Of a stretch of 64,000 nt of DNA, positions 8,757 to 17,860 are shown piece after piece. The stretch is from CAZWCE01 sp964632505 (GTDB lineage: Bacteria; Planctomycetota; Planctomycetia; Pirellulales; Thermoguttaceae): positions 248,001 to 312,000 of the forward strand of contig CAZWCE010000003.1 of NCBI GenBank assembly GCA_964632505.1, in the 5' to 3' direction. Both the position numbers and the translations under genes were made by a program. Every line of letters begins with the position of its first letter. Within the stretch, counting starts at the first letter, position 1. Below the pieces are notes generated by a model. That model searched no databases, had not been told where the DNA came from, and saw only the letters and a list, made by a program, of their open reading frames with translations.

Positions 8757-9728
8757 GTGGAAGGAATTGGAATACAAGCGTTCGACATCATCGTATTGAT
8801 CATTCTGGTGGGGATGACTCTCTACGGCGGCAATAAGGGGATGGCCTGGCAAATCGCCCGGCTTGGTTCGATCCTGGTCAGTTGGGAAGTGGCCAGCCGC
8901 TACAGCCCGACCGTCGCCCCCATGATCGATACCGAAGCTCCCTGGAACAAGATCCTCGCGATGCTCATTCTTTTCGCCGGCACGTCGCTGGTCATCTGGA
9001 TCTTCTTCCGTTTCATCTCCAAGGCGATCGACCGGATCCAATTGAGAGAATTCGACCGCCAGATGGGAGCATTGCTGGGTCTCATCCAAGGTATACTTCT
9101 GTGCATGATTCTTGCGTTTTTCGGTGTGACCCTTTCGGAACGAACGCGCGCCGCGGTGCTGGAATCGATCTCGGGGCCCTACTTGGGGATGCTGGTCCAA
9201 CAGGCCGAGGCGACCATGCCCGATGAAGTCGCCCAGGTACTCCAAAAACATATGCAGGAATTCAATCACCGGCTGTCCGATGACGCCGGCGAGGAATCTG
9301 GAGAACATTCCGAGGAGGAGGGCCGGGAAACGGACGACGCGGAAACATCCACCTCGAGCGGGGAGCAAGAAGGAGTCGCGATCGAACCGACCCCACTGGA
9401 CAAACTGAAAAGCGGTTGGGACAAACTCCGCGACGGCATCCATCTTCTCGGGGAAGGCCGCGACGAAATCAAGGAGCACACCTCCGGCTATTCCGGGAGC
9501 GATTCGGGGGCTTCGAACTCTTCGAACATTCCTCCGATTCCCTTATCGCCGTCGAACATTCCCGAACCAAACGGTGCCGCCAAGCCGTATTCGGGGCAGG
9601 GGACGTTCACGCCGGCCAAGGGGCAGGGGGGATTGCTCGACGGCCAAAAAGCATGGGATGTCGAAACCTGGCACAAGTCGATGCAAGACGCCGTGAAAAC
9701 CCCACCGCCGATCCCCGATTCCTCCTGA
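8757..9728 (+). CDS. CvpA-family inner-membrane protein
   Basis: A 323-residue protein beginning with GTG. The first 160 residues hold four hydrophobic helices, with FDIIVLIILVGMTLYGGNKG at the start, typical of CvpA, whose E. coli member is needed for colicin V production and envelope homeostasis. The middle and C-terminal half is acidic, Ser/Glu/Pro-rich and probably disordered (EESGEHSEEEG, then a Pro-rich tail), which is longer than E. coli CvpA (about 160 residues). The GTG is the most downstream start that keeps the first helix. Function beyond the family name is not evident. Confidence 0.8.
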   Translation: MEGIGIQAFDIIVLIILVGMTLYGGNKGMAWQIARLGSILVSWEVASRYSPTVAPMIDTEAPWNKILAMLILFAGTSLVIWIFFRFISKAIDRIQLREFDRQMGALLGLIQGILLCMILAFFGVTLSERTRAAVLESISGPYLGMLVQQAEATMPDEVAQVLQKHMQEFNHRLSDDAGEESGEHSEEEGRETDDAETSTSSGEQEGVAIEPTPLDKLKSGWDKLRDGIHLLGEGRDEIKEHTSGYSGSDSGASNSSNIPPIPLSPSNIPEPNGAAKPYSGQGTFTPAKGQGGLLDGQKAWDVETWHKSMQDAVKTPPPIPDSS

Positions 9729-10254
9729 ACTTCTCGAAGCGATTCGTGCTCGGAAAAACCGCGCAGGCGTTCCAGCAATCCACAGGGGCACAAGGGATCG
9801 ACGGAGACGAATTTCGATGTTCAATCAGCCTATCCGCCTGATGGCCCGCAAACGCAAACAACGCTGAAACCAGGCGAAAAACGGCGGTCCGACCGAACAT
9901 AAGAAACATTATCGGACGTTGGGCAGCGAAATACAAATCCCCGGATGAAGGACGAATACGATCTCCGAACCGACGCTCAACAGCGCGCGAAATGCACTTC
10001 GGAAACGATCCGGAAACCGACAAGAAAAATCGAAATCGGCGCGCCGGATTTTTCATTCGCGTCGTCCGAAATCGAAGTGAAAATCGAAGAGTTTTTTTTC
10101 GATCCGACGGCGCGAACATTCTTTCGCCGAAACGAAATTCGCGGCCGGGAAAAACATCGACCGAACAAGAAATAAAACGAGGCCGCAAGAAGGATCCCCG
10201 CAACCTCGATTTAATTGAATCCTGTTTCACCATCCAGCATCGGGCGTTGAGCGC
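9729..10254. other. Gene-free spacer, A-rich
   Basis: This 526-bp stretch lies between convergent genes (the CvpA-like gene and accA). It holds several near-repeats of GAAATCGAA around 10030-10095 and runs of A and T. Reading frames here are dominated by Arg and Phe in a way typical of non-coding DNA. No terminator with a clear T tract was found. Confidence 0.4.
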
Positions 10255-11292
10255 TCAAAAAACCTTTTCGCTACTCGATCGCTTTGCCATCGCCTGATGG
10301 GGAACCCCGACCTTACCACCTTCTTGACGAGAAGCACCTTCGAGAAAGACACCCATGCGACGGAATCGTTGGTAACGATTTTCGACCAATTCGCTCTTGG
10401 GAAGTGAAGTCAGGTGACGGAGATGATTCCGCAAAAACATCTTCAGGCGCGAGGCGGTCAAGTGATGATCGCGATGGGCTCCACCGACCGGTTCCTCGAT
10501 CACCTCTTCGATCACCCCCAGCCGGAGCAGATGCTTGGAAGTCATCTTCAGCGCTTCGGCCGCCTTGTCCTTGAACTCATGACTCTTCCAGAGGATGCCC
10601 GCGCAACCTTCCGGACTGATGACCGAATAGTAGGAGTGCTCAAGCATTCCGACACGATCGCCCACGCCGATGCCCAATGCGCCGCCACTGCCGCCCTCGC
10701 CGATGACGACACACACGATCGGCGTCGGCAGCACCGACATCTCGTACATGGCATTGGCGATCACCTGAGCCTGGCCTCGTTCTTCGGCGGCGATGCCGGG
10801 ATAGGCCCCGGGAGTGTCGATCAGACAGATCACCGGCAGACCGAATTTCGCGGCGAGCTTCATTTTCCCAATCGCCTTGCGGTATCCCTCCGGGTGAGCA
10901 CATCCATAGTTGCACTCCAGACGATCCTTGATCGTCCGGCCCTTTTGATGGCCCACCACCATGACTTTGTACTCGTCGAGCTTCGCCCAACCGGTGCGGA
11001 TGGCGCGGTCGTCGCCGAAGAACTTGTCGCCGTGGAGTTCGACGAACTCATCGAAAATCAGATTGAGGTAATCCGTCGTCTGGGGGCGATCCTGATGCCG
11101 AGCGACCTCGACGGTCTCCCAGGGCTTCAGATTGTTGTAGATCTTCCGCTTCAAATCGGAAAGGCCACGATGGAGACGCTGGATCTCCTCGCGAACTTCC
11201 GGCGTTCGATTATTGCGTTTCAACTTTTCCAGACGTGCTTCCAGATCAAAAATCGGTCGTTCGAAAGACAAACGCAGTTCTACTCCTGCCAT
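10255..11292 (-). CDS. accA: Acetyl-CoA carboxylase carboxyltransferase subunit alpha
   Basis: AccA pairs with AccD to transfer the carboxyl group from carboxybiotin to acetyl-CoA, the first step of fatty acid synthesis. The 345-residue protein has the family N-terminus (LSFERPIFDLEARLEKL), the central HGDKFFGDDRAI, the CoA-site segments PVICLIDTPGAYPGIAAEERGQ and the glycine-rich GEGGSGGALGIGVGD, followed by SVISPEGCAGILWK. The ATG at 11292 has GAAGAG upstream. The C-terminus is about 25 residues longer than E. coli AccA. AccD is not in the window. Confidence 0.96.
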   Translation of the reverse strand: MAGVELRLSFERPIFDLEARLEKLKRNNRTPEVREEIQRLHRGLSDLKRKIYNNLKPWETVEVARHQDRPQTTDYLNLIFDEFVELHGDKFFGDDRAIRTGWAKLDEYKVMVVGHQKGRTIKDRLECNYGCAHPEGYRKAIGKMKLAAKFGLPVICLIDTPGAYPGIAAEERGQAQVIANAMYEMSVLPTPIVCVVIGEGGSGGALGIGVGDRVGMLEHSYYSVISPEGCAGILWKSHEFKDKAAEALKMTSKHLLRLGVIEEVIEEPVGGAHRDHHLTASRLKMFLRNHLRHLTSLPKSELVENRYQRFRRMGVFLEGASRQEGGKVGVPHQAMAKRSSSEKVF

Positions 11293-11641
11293 GGGTATTT
11301 TCTCTTCTATCGAATGATGGTCGTTTCGTGGAAGTTCTTCAAAAGGGAAGCGGTTTGCAAGGCAGCGGGAAAGGGCGATCTTCTCCGCCACGTGCTCCCC
11401 TTACTAAAGGGGGGATGTCAGAGCCCCAAGGAGGAACCCGACTTTTAGTATCGTCATGAAGGATTCAAACCCAAAACCGACAATCCCACAAGGGTCCATT
11501 TTTCAAAGAAAACTTTCTAAAAGCAAGGCCATTCTAACAAAAAATGGAGAACAGGCAAAGCAGGCAAAATATTTCTCTTATTTCTTCTTCATCGCCCTCT
11601 CACAAAGCTGAAATACTTCGCGGAGCTTATTTCGCAAGGGA
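11293..11641. other. Spacer between accA and kinase gene
   Basis: A 349-bp spacer between two minus-strand genes; it should carry the accA promoter. I recognise no clear promoter, terminator or RNA gene in it. Confidence 0.35.
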
Positions 11642-12508
11642 TCAAACCTTTTCAGGCATTTCCGGCGTACGGCGGAAGATACGGATCGACTCGAGCATCT
11701 TCATCAACTCACCACAATTCGAGGGTCTCTCCTTGGGATCCTTGGCCAACATGATCTGCAAGAGTTCGGACATCTCGGGGGTGACGTTTTTATTCTTGGC
11801 ACTCACCGAAGGCGGGACCGAATGCAGGTGCCGCTGCAAAAGATCACTCATGTTATTCCCGGTAAAAGGAGGCCGCCCGGCAAGCAATTCGTAGATGGTG
11901 CACGCCAGACTGTAAATATCGGACCCCTCGTCCAACGGCTGTCGACGAATCTGTTCCGGCGACATATAACTCCCTGTCCCCTGCACTTTCGGCTTTCCTG
12001 AAAAAAGTCGGGCGATCCCATGAGCCGATTTTCGGGCCAACGCGAAATCGATCAGCTTCATCCGCCCCGTGTCGGTTTGGAAAAGGAAGTTGTCGGGCTT
12101 GATGTCGCGGTGGACCCAACCATACTCGTGAAAGGCATCGAGCGACTTCACCATGAGCGGAAAGATCTTGGGGAGGTAAGCGCAGTACTGATCGTACCCC
12201 CGATTGAGCAAGTGCTTCAAATTGGGAGCCGAAAACCATTCCATGACGAGGAAAGGCACCCCCCGATCGGACAAGTATCGCCGGATGTCGATCAACAGCT
12301 CATGATCGAGTTTTTCACCAACCTGGAACTCCCATTTCAGCATGGAAACCTGTGTCCGGTCCCGACGAAACTGGTGCAGTAAGGTCTTGATGCCGAGAAA
12401 TTCACGCTTGGAATCGTCGTACGCCTGCCAGAGACGACTCGTTTGACCCGTATTCACGACATTCAACAGTCGATAAGGGCCTAAATATTCCATATTTGCA
12501 CTGCTCAC
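11642..12508 (-). CDS. Serine/threonine protein kinase with DFA in place of DFG
   Basis: A 288-residue protein that is almost entirely a Hanks-type kinase domain, with no membrane segment or sensor domain. Visible subdomains are a degenerate glycine loop (NTGQTSRLW, residues 19-27), the ATP-binding Lys41 (GIKTLL), the intact catalytic loop HRDIKPDN (residues 133-140; Asp135), DFA at 154-156 where most kinases have DFG, and SPE at 183-185 for the APE motif. Asp154, which binds magnesium, is kept. The start is a GTG at 12508 with GGGGAC upstream; an ATG five codons in (12493) is the alternative. Target unknown; the neighbouring glycosyltransferase gene is 187 bp upstream. Confidence 0.88.
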   Translation of the reverse strand: MSSANMEYLGPYRLLNVVNTGQTSRLWQAYDDSKREFLGIKTLLHQFRRDRTQVSMLKWEFQVGEKLDHELLIDIRRYLSDRGVPFLVMEWFSAPNLKHLLNRGYDQYCAYLPKIFPLMVKSLDAFHEYGWVHRDIKPDNFLFQTDTGRMKLIDFALARKSAHGIARLFSGKPKVQGTGSYMSPEQIRRQPLDEGSDIYSLACTIYELLAGRPPFTGNNMSDLLQRHLHSVPPSVSAKNKNVTPEMSELLQIMLAKDPKERPSNCGELMKMLESIRIFRRTPEMPEKV

Positions 12509-12695
12509 GTTCGTCCCCTGCTTGATTGCAATCTTTCAAACAAAAGATAAGCTGCCCTCATCTTTTTCATAAGCCGACGTCTCGGTACTGTTTTTCTCCC
12601 AGTGCCCCTCCCCTGCTCTGCCGTGGTCGTTCCACCTGCTTCAAGGCAAAAACCGTGTAAGATGTTATCCAGTGTAATTAGAAAAGGCTTCCGAT

Positions 12696-13946
12696 TCAAT
12701 CATTCCGTGTCTCTTTTCCGAGGTCGTCCTCTCCTGATTCCTTCTCGACGGTCCTGCTCATCGGCGCTGGATCCGCGTGACGGCGATTGTTTCTTTCCAA
12801 CAGCTCCTCATAAAGTACACGTATCTTATTTGTCATATACTGATGTGCGAACACGGTTTCACAACGTCTTCGTCCCTCTTTTCCCAGTCTCTCTCGAAGC
12901 GCGGCGTCGTCGGCCAGTCGCAAGACCGCCTCGGCGAGGGGCTCGACCGACTTCGGAGGCAAGAGAATGCCGGTCCGATCGGTCACGACCACTTCCCGAG
13001 CCCCGTCGATGTCGTAACTGATCGCGGGAATACCGGCCAGGAGTGCCTGCGGCAGCACGCGCGCCAAGCCCTCACGGAGACTCGCGTGGACAACCATATC
13101 CATCGCTGAGAGCATTTCCGGAATGCGTGCCGGAGGCACCAACCCGGCGAAATGAAAAAAATCGGTAAGACCGCGAGCCTCGATCTGCCTTTTGAGCGTG
13201 TTCGCCAGGAGTCCGTCGCCGACGAAAAAGAAACGGACTTTGGGATTCTTCTCGATGATCGACGAGGCCGCCTCGACGACATATTCGTGTCCCTTCAGAT
13301 GAAACAGCCGCGCGATCTTGCCCACCACCACGTGCTCGTCGCGGAAGCCGAACTCTGCCCGAACCCGCTCACGATGTTCTCGAGCCCGCAGAAAGTTCTC
13401 GGTTTCCATGCCGCTGTAGATCGTCCGGAACCGATCGCGGGGGGCAACATCGCCTTCGACCATCAAATCGGTCATGGCATCGGCGACCGAGACCATCGCA
13501 TCGCATCGACGAGCCGCCCAGCGTTCACACACGCGATAGAAATGTCGCACCAGCGGGTTTTGATAAGGGTAGAACGGCGCCCCGTGAACCCCATGGACGA
13601 TCGCCGGCACGCCGACCTTGCGAGCCGCGGCCCGTCCCAGAATCCCCGCTTTGGCGCTATGGGTATGGACCACATCGGGACGAAACTCCCGAAATGCACG
13701 CTTTAGAGCAAAGTAGGCCGAAACATCGTGCAGTGGATGAATCTCGCGTCGCAACGACGGCACCACTTCCAGCGGTAGGCCTCCCCCCCGGACACGATCG
13801 ACCAGCGAACCTTCCGGACCGTAGGTCGGACCGCTGATCAGCAAGACTTCGTCGCCATACAGGCGCATCAGATCCTCGCAATTGAGGATCGTATTTTCTT
13901 GGGCTCCCCCGATGATCAATCGGGTGATGACATGGGCGATGCGCAT
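12696..13946 (-). CDS. Glycosyltransferase family 4 protein
   Basis: A 416-residue GT-B fold glycosyltransferase. The N-terminal Rossmann half begins MRIAHVITRLIIGGAQENT and includes VVHTHSAKAGILGRAAA; the C-terminal half has the donor-site pattern VGKIARLFHLKGHEYVV, FFFVGDGLL and the late E-x7-E region HASLREGLARVLPQALLAG. These are family 4 features, as in sugar-nucleotide-dependent transferases that build lipopolysaccharide or exopolysaccharide. The specific sugar cannot be told. The C-terminal tail is charged. No other surface-polysaccharide genes are next to it. Confidence 0.9.
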   Translation of the reverse strand: MRIAHVITRLIIGGAQENTILNCEDLMRLYGDEVLLISGPTYGPEGSLVDRVRGGGLPLEVVPSLRREIHPLHDVSAYFALKRAFREFRPDVVHTHSAKAGILGRAAARKVGVPAIVHGVHGAPFYPYQNPLVRHFYRVCERWAARRCDAMVSVADAMTDLMVEGDVAPRDRFRTIYSGMETENFLRAREHRERVRAEFGFRDEHVVVGKIARLFHLKGHEYVVEAASSIIEKNPKVRFFFVGDGLLANTLKRQIEARGLTDFFHFAGLVPPARIPEMLSAMDMVVHASLREGLARVLPQALLAGIPAISYDIDGAREVVVTDRTGILLPPKSVEPLAEAVLRLADDAALRERLGKEGRRRCETVFAHQYMTNKIRVLYEELLERNNRRHADPAPMSRTVEKESGEDDLGKETRND

Positions 13947-14089
13947 CGATTCGCTTTCCGGACAATTCGTCGTAGCAATCTCTTGAAGAAAAATGAATGG
14001 TGTTGCAATTATAGCTTACCGCGTTGGGGAACCGGCAATGTCGGAAAAATCGGCACTCCCCTGCCCTACTCGCGTGAGCGGAAACTCGT

Positions 14090-14854
14090 TTAGAATCGGA
14101 TCTGTTTCAAGTAGAGGCCGTGAGGCGGCGCGGTGGGACCGGCCGCGGCCCGATCGCGACTCGCCAGCACCTCGAGAATCCATTCCGGCGACTCGGCCCC
14201 TTCTCCCACGCGGACGAGCGTGCCCGCGATCGCGCGTACCATATTGTACAAAAAACCATCTCCCTCCACTTCGATCGCCACCAAGCGATGCCCTTCGAGC
14301 TCCCAGAGCTCCGGCGGCGCGAGACGTCGGACCCGAACGTCGAACATCGTTCGGACGGTACTGGTCCGGGGAGAACCGCTCGTCTCGAAACATCGAAAAT
14401 CGTGCTTCCCAACCAGATAGTCCCCGCCTTTCGCCATTCGCTCGACGTCCAACGACCGGCGAACCGCCCAGCTATGGCCGACCAACAGGGGATGACTCGG
14501 GCGATGGTCGTCGATCAGGTAGCGATAACACTTGCTCCGGGCGTCCTCGATGGGATGAAACTCCGCCGCAACCTCCTCCGCGTTCCAAACGCGGACCGAG
14601 ACCGGGAGATTGGCGTTCAACGCCTTCTGGATCACCTCGGGCTCGAGCCGACTTTCCGTGGAAAAGGCGGCGACTTGGCCGAGAGCGTGCACTCCGGCAT
14701 CGGTGCGGCTACTGCCGGTCACGCGGACCTCTTCCCGGAGCACGTTGCGGATCGCCGCTTCGAGCGAGCCCTGGATTGTCGGCACGCCGGGCTGCGTCTG
14801 CCAGCCGTGAAAATCGGTTCCCTCGTAGGCTAATTGCAGTCGAATTCTGCGCAT
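14090..14854 (-). CDS. truA: tRNA pseudouridine synthase A
   Basis: TruA makes pseudouridine at positions 38-40 of the tRNA anticodon arm. The 254-residue protein carries the family motif SSRTDAGVHALGQV with catalytic Asp52, the N-terminal LAYEGTDFHGWQ, and the C-terminal GDGFLYNMVRAIAGTLVRVG. The ATG at 14854 places the first strand (RRIRLQLAYEG) at the family-typical position; 13 upstream in-frame codons are unlike the family. It lies 172 bp downstream of asd and 143 bp upstream of the glycosyltransferase gene, all on the minus strand. Confidence 0.96.
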   Translation of the reverse strand: MRRIRLQLAYEGTDFHGWQTQPGVPTIQGSLEAAIRNVLREEVRVTGSSRTDAGVHALGQVAAFSTESRLEPEVIQKALNANLPVSVRVWNAEEVAAEFHPIEDARSKCYRYLIDDHRPSHPLLVGHSWAVRRSLDVERMAKGGDYLVGKHDFRCFETSGSPRTSTVRTMFDVRVRRLAPPELWELEGHRLVAIEVEGDGFLYNMVRAIAGTLVRVGEGAESPEWILEVLASRDRAAAGPTAPPHGLYLKQIRF

Positions 14855-15026
14855 GCCGCTTTTCCTCCAACCGCCCCGCCCTGAACCCCGCATGGGTCAG
14901 GAAGAAGCTTCCCCCCTGCCCTGCTCCATCGGCACGTCCGTTCGACGTAAGATCCTTCCCTATCAAGAAAGCAACAGAGGCATCCCCGCCCGACACGGAA
15001 ATGCCTCCCTGCCTTCCAAAAACCGC

Positions 15027-16049
15027 TTATTGATTCTCGACCAAATACTCGGCGATCTGCACGGCGTTGGTCGCGGCGCCCTTACGGAGATTGTCGCTGA
15101 CGCACCAGAACGCCAGTCCGTTCTCGCAGGAGAGGTCCTCTCGGATACGACCGAGGAACGTTTCGTCCTTTTGGCTGCATGTCGAGGGCATGGGATAGGC
15201 CTTCTGCTCGATGTCGTCGACCACCACCAAACCGGGAGTCGCCTCGAACAATTCTCTGGCCTTCTCGACGGAGATCTTCTTCTCCGTCTCGACCAGAATG
15301 CTCTCGCTGTGACAGTTGGCGACCGGCACGCGAACGCAGGTCGGACAAACGAGGATCGATTCGTCTTCGAGGATCTTCTGCGTCTCGTAGACCATCTTCA
15401 TTTCCTCGGAGGTATACCCCTTGTGTTTCGCGGAACCGATTTGAGGAATGCAGTTGAAGGCGATCGGATATTGAAAAGCCTCGTAGCCATAATTTTCACC
15501 CGCCAGAGCCGCGCGCGTCCCTTCTTCGAGGTCGCGAGTGCCGGCGAGCCCCGCCCCACTGGTCGCTTGATAGGTGCTCACGACCACCCGGCGAATCTTG
15601 CCGAAATCGTGCAGTGGCTTCATCGCTTGAACCATTTGGGTGGTGGAACAGTTCGGACTGGAAATGATGCCTTCATGTCTCTTGATCGCCTCGGCGTTCA
15701 CCTCGGGAATCACCAACGGGACTTTCGGATCCATGCGCCAGTAACCGCTCTCGTCGACGCAAACCGCGCCGCGTTTGACGGCCTCGGGGAGGAAATCGCG
15801 GGCCGTTTCATCAGGGGTGCTGGCGATGACCAACTGACCTTCCTCGAAACTCTCCGGCGTAAGTTCTTCGACGGTATGCTCCTTGTCGGCGAACGTCAAT
15901 TTCTTGCCCGCACTTCGGTGGGAAGACAGGAATTTGATCTCCTTCAAGGGAAACTTCCGATCTTCGAGTAATTGGCGAATGATGGTACCCACAGCACCGG
16001 TCGCGCCGACGATGGCGACAGAGTCAAACACAGTTGGCATCCTCCTCAT
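15027..16049 (-). CDS. asd: Aspartate-semialdehyde dehydrogenase
   Basis: Asd reduces aspartyl phosphate to aspartate semialdehyde with NADPH, the branch point to diaminopimelate/lysine, threonine and methionine. The 340-residue protein opens with the nucleotide-binding VAIVGATGAVGTII and holds the active-site SSPNCSTTQ (Cys134), the substrate-binding segment YQATSGAG, and RVPVANCHSESI with a conserved His. There are two possible starts, ATG at 16049 and ATG at 16040; GAGGAGG lies directly before the second, too close for a normal ribosome site, so the choice is open. DapF of the same pathway is at 59645-60511. Confidence 0.95.
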   Translation of the reverse strand: MRRMPTVFDSVAIVGATGAVGTIIRQLLEDRKFPLKEIKFLSSHRSAGKKLTFADKEHTVEELTPESFEEGQLVIASTPDETARDFLPEAVKRGAVCVDESGYWRMDPKVPLVIPEVNAEAIKRHEGIISSPNCSTTQMVQAMKPLHDFGKIRRVVVSTYQATSGAGLAGTRDLEEGTRAALAGENYGYEAFQYPIAFNCIPQIGSAKHKGYTSEEMKMVYETQKILEDESILVCPTCVRVPVANCHSESILVETEKKISVEKARELFEATPGLVVVDDIEQKAYPMPSTCSQKDETFLGRIREDLSCENGLAFWCVSDNLRKGAATNAVQIAEYLVENQ

Positions 16050-16067
16050 TTTCTGTATGGAAAAGGC

Positions 16068-16235
16068 TTAGAACGTGTTTTGAAATTCCAATTTGAGCTG
16101 CGAGCGGCTGCGACATAAGCCGACCGCGTTGACCTGCATCGACGAATCTCCTTGGATTCGCCTGCTTCGGTCGCCTTGTCGGACTTTCGTCTCTCTCGCT
16201 CTCGCGAACAAAGCGATTTTCAAAACACGTTCTTA
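16068..16235. mobile_element. MITE-like element with 15-bp terminal inverted repeats
   Basis: The left end GAACGTGTTTTGAAA (16071-16085) is the exact reverse complement of the right end TTTCAAAACACGTTC (16218-16232). Both ends are flanked by the trinucleotide TTA (16068-16070 and 16233-16235), as expected for a 3-bp target duplication. The element body of 162 bp has no coding capacity. Three-base TNA duplications are known for several IS5-family subgroups, so this is most simply a non-autonomous derivative of such an element; that source is inference. No transposase gene is in the window. Confidence 0.65.
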
Positions 16236-16355
16236 CAATGGATATCGGCGGGAAGCAGACCGTCGGAGTTCCCCCAACACCTGTTCGCGAAGGGGAGAAA
16301 ACGCTCCTAAGAAAAGAGCTTCATCCAGAGGGGCTCTCCTCGACGGGCAATATTA

Positions 16356-16458
16356 TTGAGCGTCGCAGATCTAGTGAGCCCCGGGCGAACAGCGAGAGCC
16401 CGGCTCTACGGTCGTCACAGCATGAACCGAGGGGTCACTATCTTTGCGAACATGAATA
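16356..16458 (+). repeat. Dispersed ~105-bp repeat, copy 1
   Basis: This segment runs from TTGAG(C)GTCGCAG to GCGAACATGAATA and aligns along its length with 53631-53736. It contains a hairpin with arms CCGGGC / GCCCGG around an 11-nt loop, followed by TGAACC...GGGGTCACTA. No frame is conserved between the copies, so it is an untranslated element or a fragment of one. Confidence 0.7.
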
Positions 16459-16791
16459 ACAATCAAAATAGTGAAACCATCGCAATATTACCAAAAAACC
16501 CCGTTGTGACAAGGGGCCCTGCTTTGCGGCATGCACGTACCTCCCCAACGAAGGCTTGCGGAGAAAACACCGCATTCTTCCTATTTCACCGAATTCGAAC
16601 AACCATCCCGAAAACCGAGTTTTGAGGAAGAACAATCCTTGTTTTTCCTCGAATCCCGCTAATTATGGTTCTTCTTTTTTGCCGAAAAAGCAGAATAGTC
16701 CTTTTGTCTGCTTCCGGCATCGTCCGTTGGCCAGTACCGGTGGATCATTGCCGCACTCATACGAAACGAACTATAAAGGGAGGCCCTGGCC

Positions 16792-17301
16792 ATGAAATGG
16801 CTCTCGATGACAAGCACATTGATGCTCTTTTCGATTGCGTCGACCGCATTCGGACAAACGCCCGCCGCGCCCTCGCGCATTGAGCTACCATCCCACCGAT
16901 CGGAGATTCGCGTGGCGCAGAATACCTCTCCTTCCGCGGAGAGCACGCCGAGCGATCAGAAAGAACTGAAATTCAAGTCCACCAATCCTCCGTCGGAGCC
17001 GGCGGTGAAGACTCCCGAAATGTGGTACTACGAACAGAGCCGAGCCGATTTCCTCGACCCGAAAATCAAACGCGAACGCGCAGCACAACAGCGTGCGGCC
17101 CTGCGGCGGTCGATCATCGCCAGCCGCAAATGGAACGGCTATTCCGCGATGCGACCGGTCGTCTCCGGCGACATGGTCAACGGCCCCGCCCTACCCCGTG
17201 GACACGCCTACCAACTTTGGGCCCCCGGGATTTTCTATCAGCCATTCACTTTCCAGGCACCCGCCGTCGCGCCCCGGGCCAGCAGACGAGCCATCTGGTA
17301 A
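16792..17301 (+). CDS. Secreted protein of unknown function
   Basis: A 169-residue protein with a clear signal peptide (MKWLSMTSTLMLFSIASTAFGQ, cleavage near FGQ) and a strong ribosome site GGGAGG ten bases before the ATG. The mature part is Pro/Ser-rich to about residue 75, then has a charged Arg-rich helix (KIKRERAAQQRAALRRSI) and an aromatic, Pro-rich tail (LWAPGIFYQPFTF). No family recognised. It is followed by an intrinsic terminator at 17416-17445, so it is probably a single-gene unit. Confidence 0.75.
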   Translation: MKWLSMTSTLMLFSIASTAFGQTPAAPSRIELPSHRSEIRVAQNTSPSAESTPSDQKELKFKSTNPPSEPAVKTPEMWYYEQSRADFLDPKIKRERAAQQRAALRRSIIASRKWNGYSAMRPVVSGDMVNGPALPRGHAYQLWAPGIFYQPFTFQAPAVAPRASRRAIW

Positions 17302-17860
17302 GCGTGAGTCCATGTCTTTTCGGGTTGAAATCACCTCCGAGGATGACCTCCTCCTCTCATAAACCGAATGCGGGGAGTGACCCTCGTCCCTATTCAAATC
17401 TCCAACAAACCGCCGACGCGTCTCTCCAATGAGAGACGCGTTTTTCATGCGCCCCTTCTTCGTCATCCCAATGTCCCTTTTCCATCTTGACTCTAGTGGT
17501 GAACCGCCACGCTCGAGGAATGCGGGAAAGCTTCAGCGACTCGGCAAATCGAAGCACCAAGCCTGTTTTCCGGTACGAGAAAAGCTCTTATGCAGAAAAC
17601 GGTGATGCATCCGGGTATCTCAAAAAACCGGAGTTTCTCGTCACCGGCAAGAAAAAAGAAAAAAACTCCGAAACCGCTTTCGAAGGATCGGGTTGATTCT
17701 TTTAGCGGCCTGATAAGCTGAGGCCGACTGCTCAGAGATGGTTCCCTTTTCGACGCGTCGTCCCATCGCTGTTTCTGCGTGAACCGTTCGCAGTTTCTCT
17801 TGACGGTATGAACACGAGGAAGGTACGCCCTTTCACAACCAGTTTGCAAGGAGGAAAACC
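17302..17860. other. Spacer with terminator
   Basis: This 559-bp spacer holds the terminator at 17416-17445, which ends the upstream gene, and then the leader of the EF-hand gene at 17861. I see only weak promoter-like sequences and no RNA gene. Confidence 0.4.
17416..17445 (+). terminator. Intrinsic terminator
   Basis: ACGCGTCTCT (17416-17425) pairs perfectly with AGAGACGCGT (17432-17441) around the loop CCAATG, followed by a T run to 17445. It ends the transcript of the secreted-protein gene at 16792. Confidence 0.9.

Larger units (their letters stand above)
16050..16791. other. Long spacer with two repeat elements
   Basis: This 742-bp stretch separates divergent genes. It contains a MITE-like element with terminal inverted repeats (16068-16235) and, 120 bp further on, one copy of a dispersed repeat (16356-16458). 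The remainder, 16459-16791, is A/T-rich and must include the promoter for the gene at 16792. No protein-like frame. Confidence 0.55.

Noticed and set aside
9607..10233. Minus-strand frame of 208 codons between the CvpA-like gene and accA
   Set aside because: Arg/Phe-dominated sequence without motifs, partly opposite a real gene.
12505..12699. Small minus-strand frame of 64 codons that touches the stop of the glycosyltransferase gene and the start of the kinase gene
   Set aside because: It needs a TTG start, has no ribosome site and no recognisable content; the apparent overlaps at both ends are probably chance.
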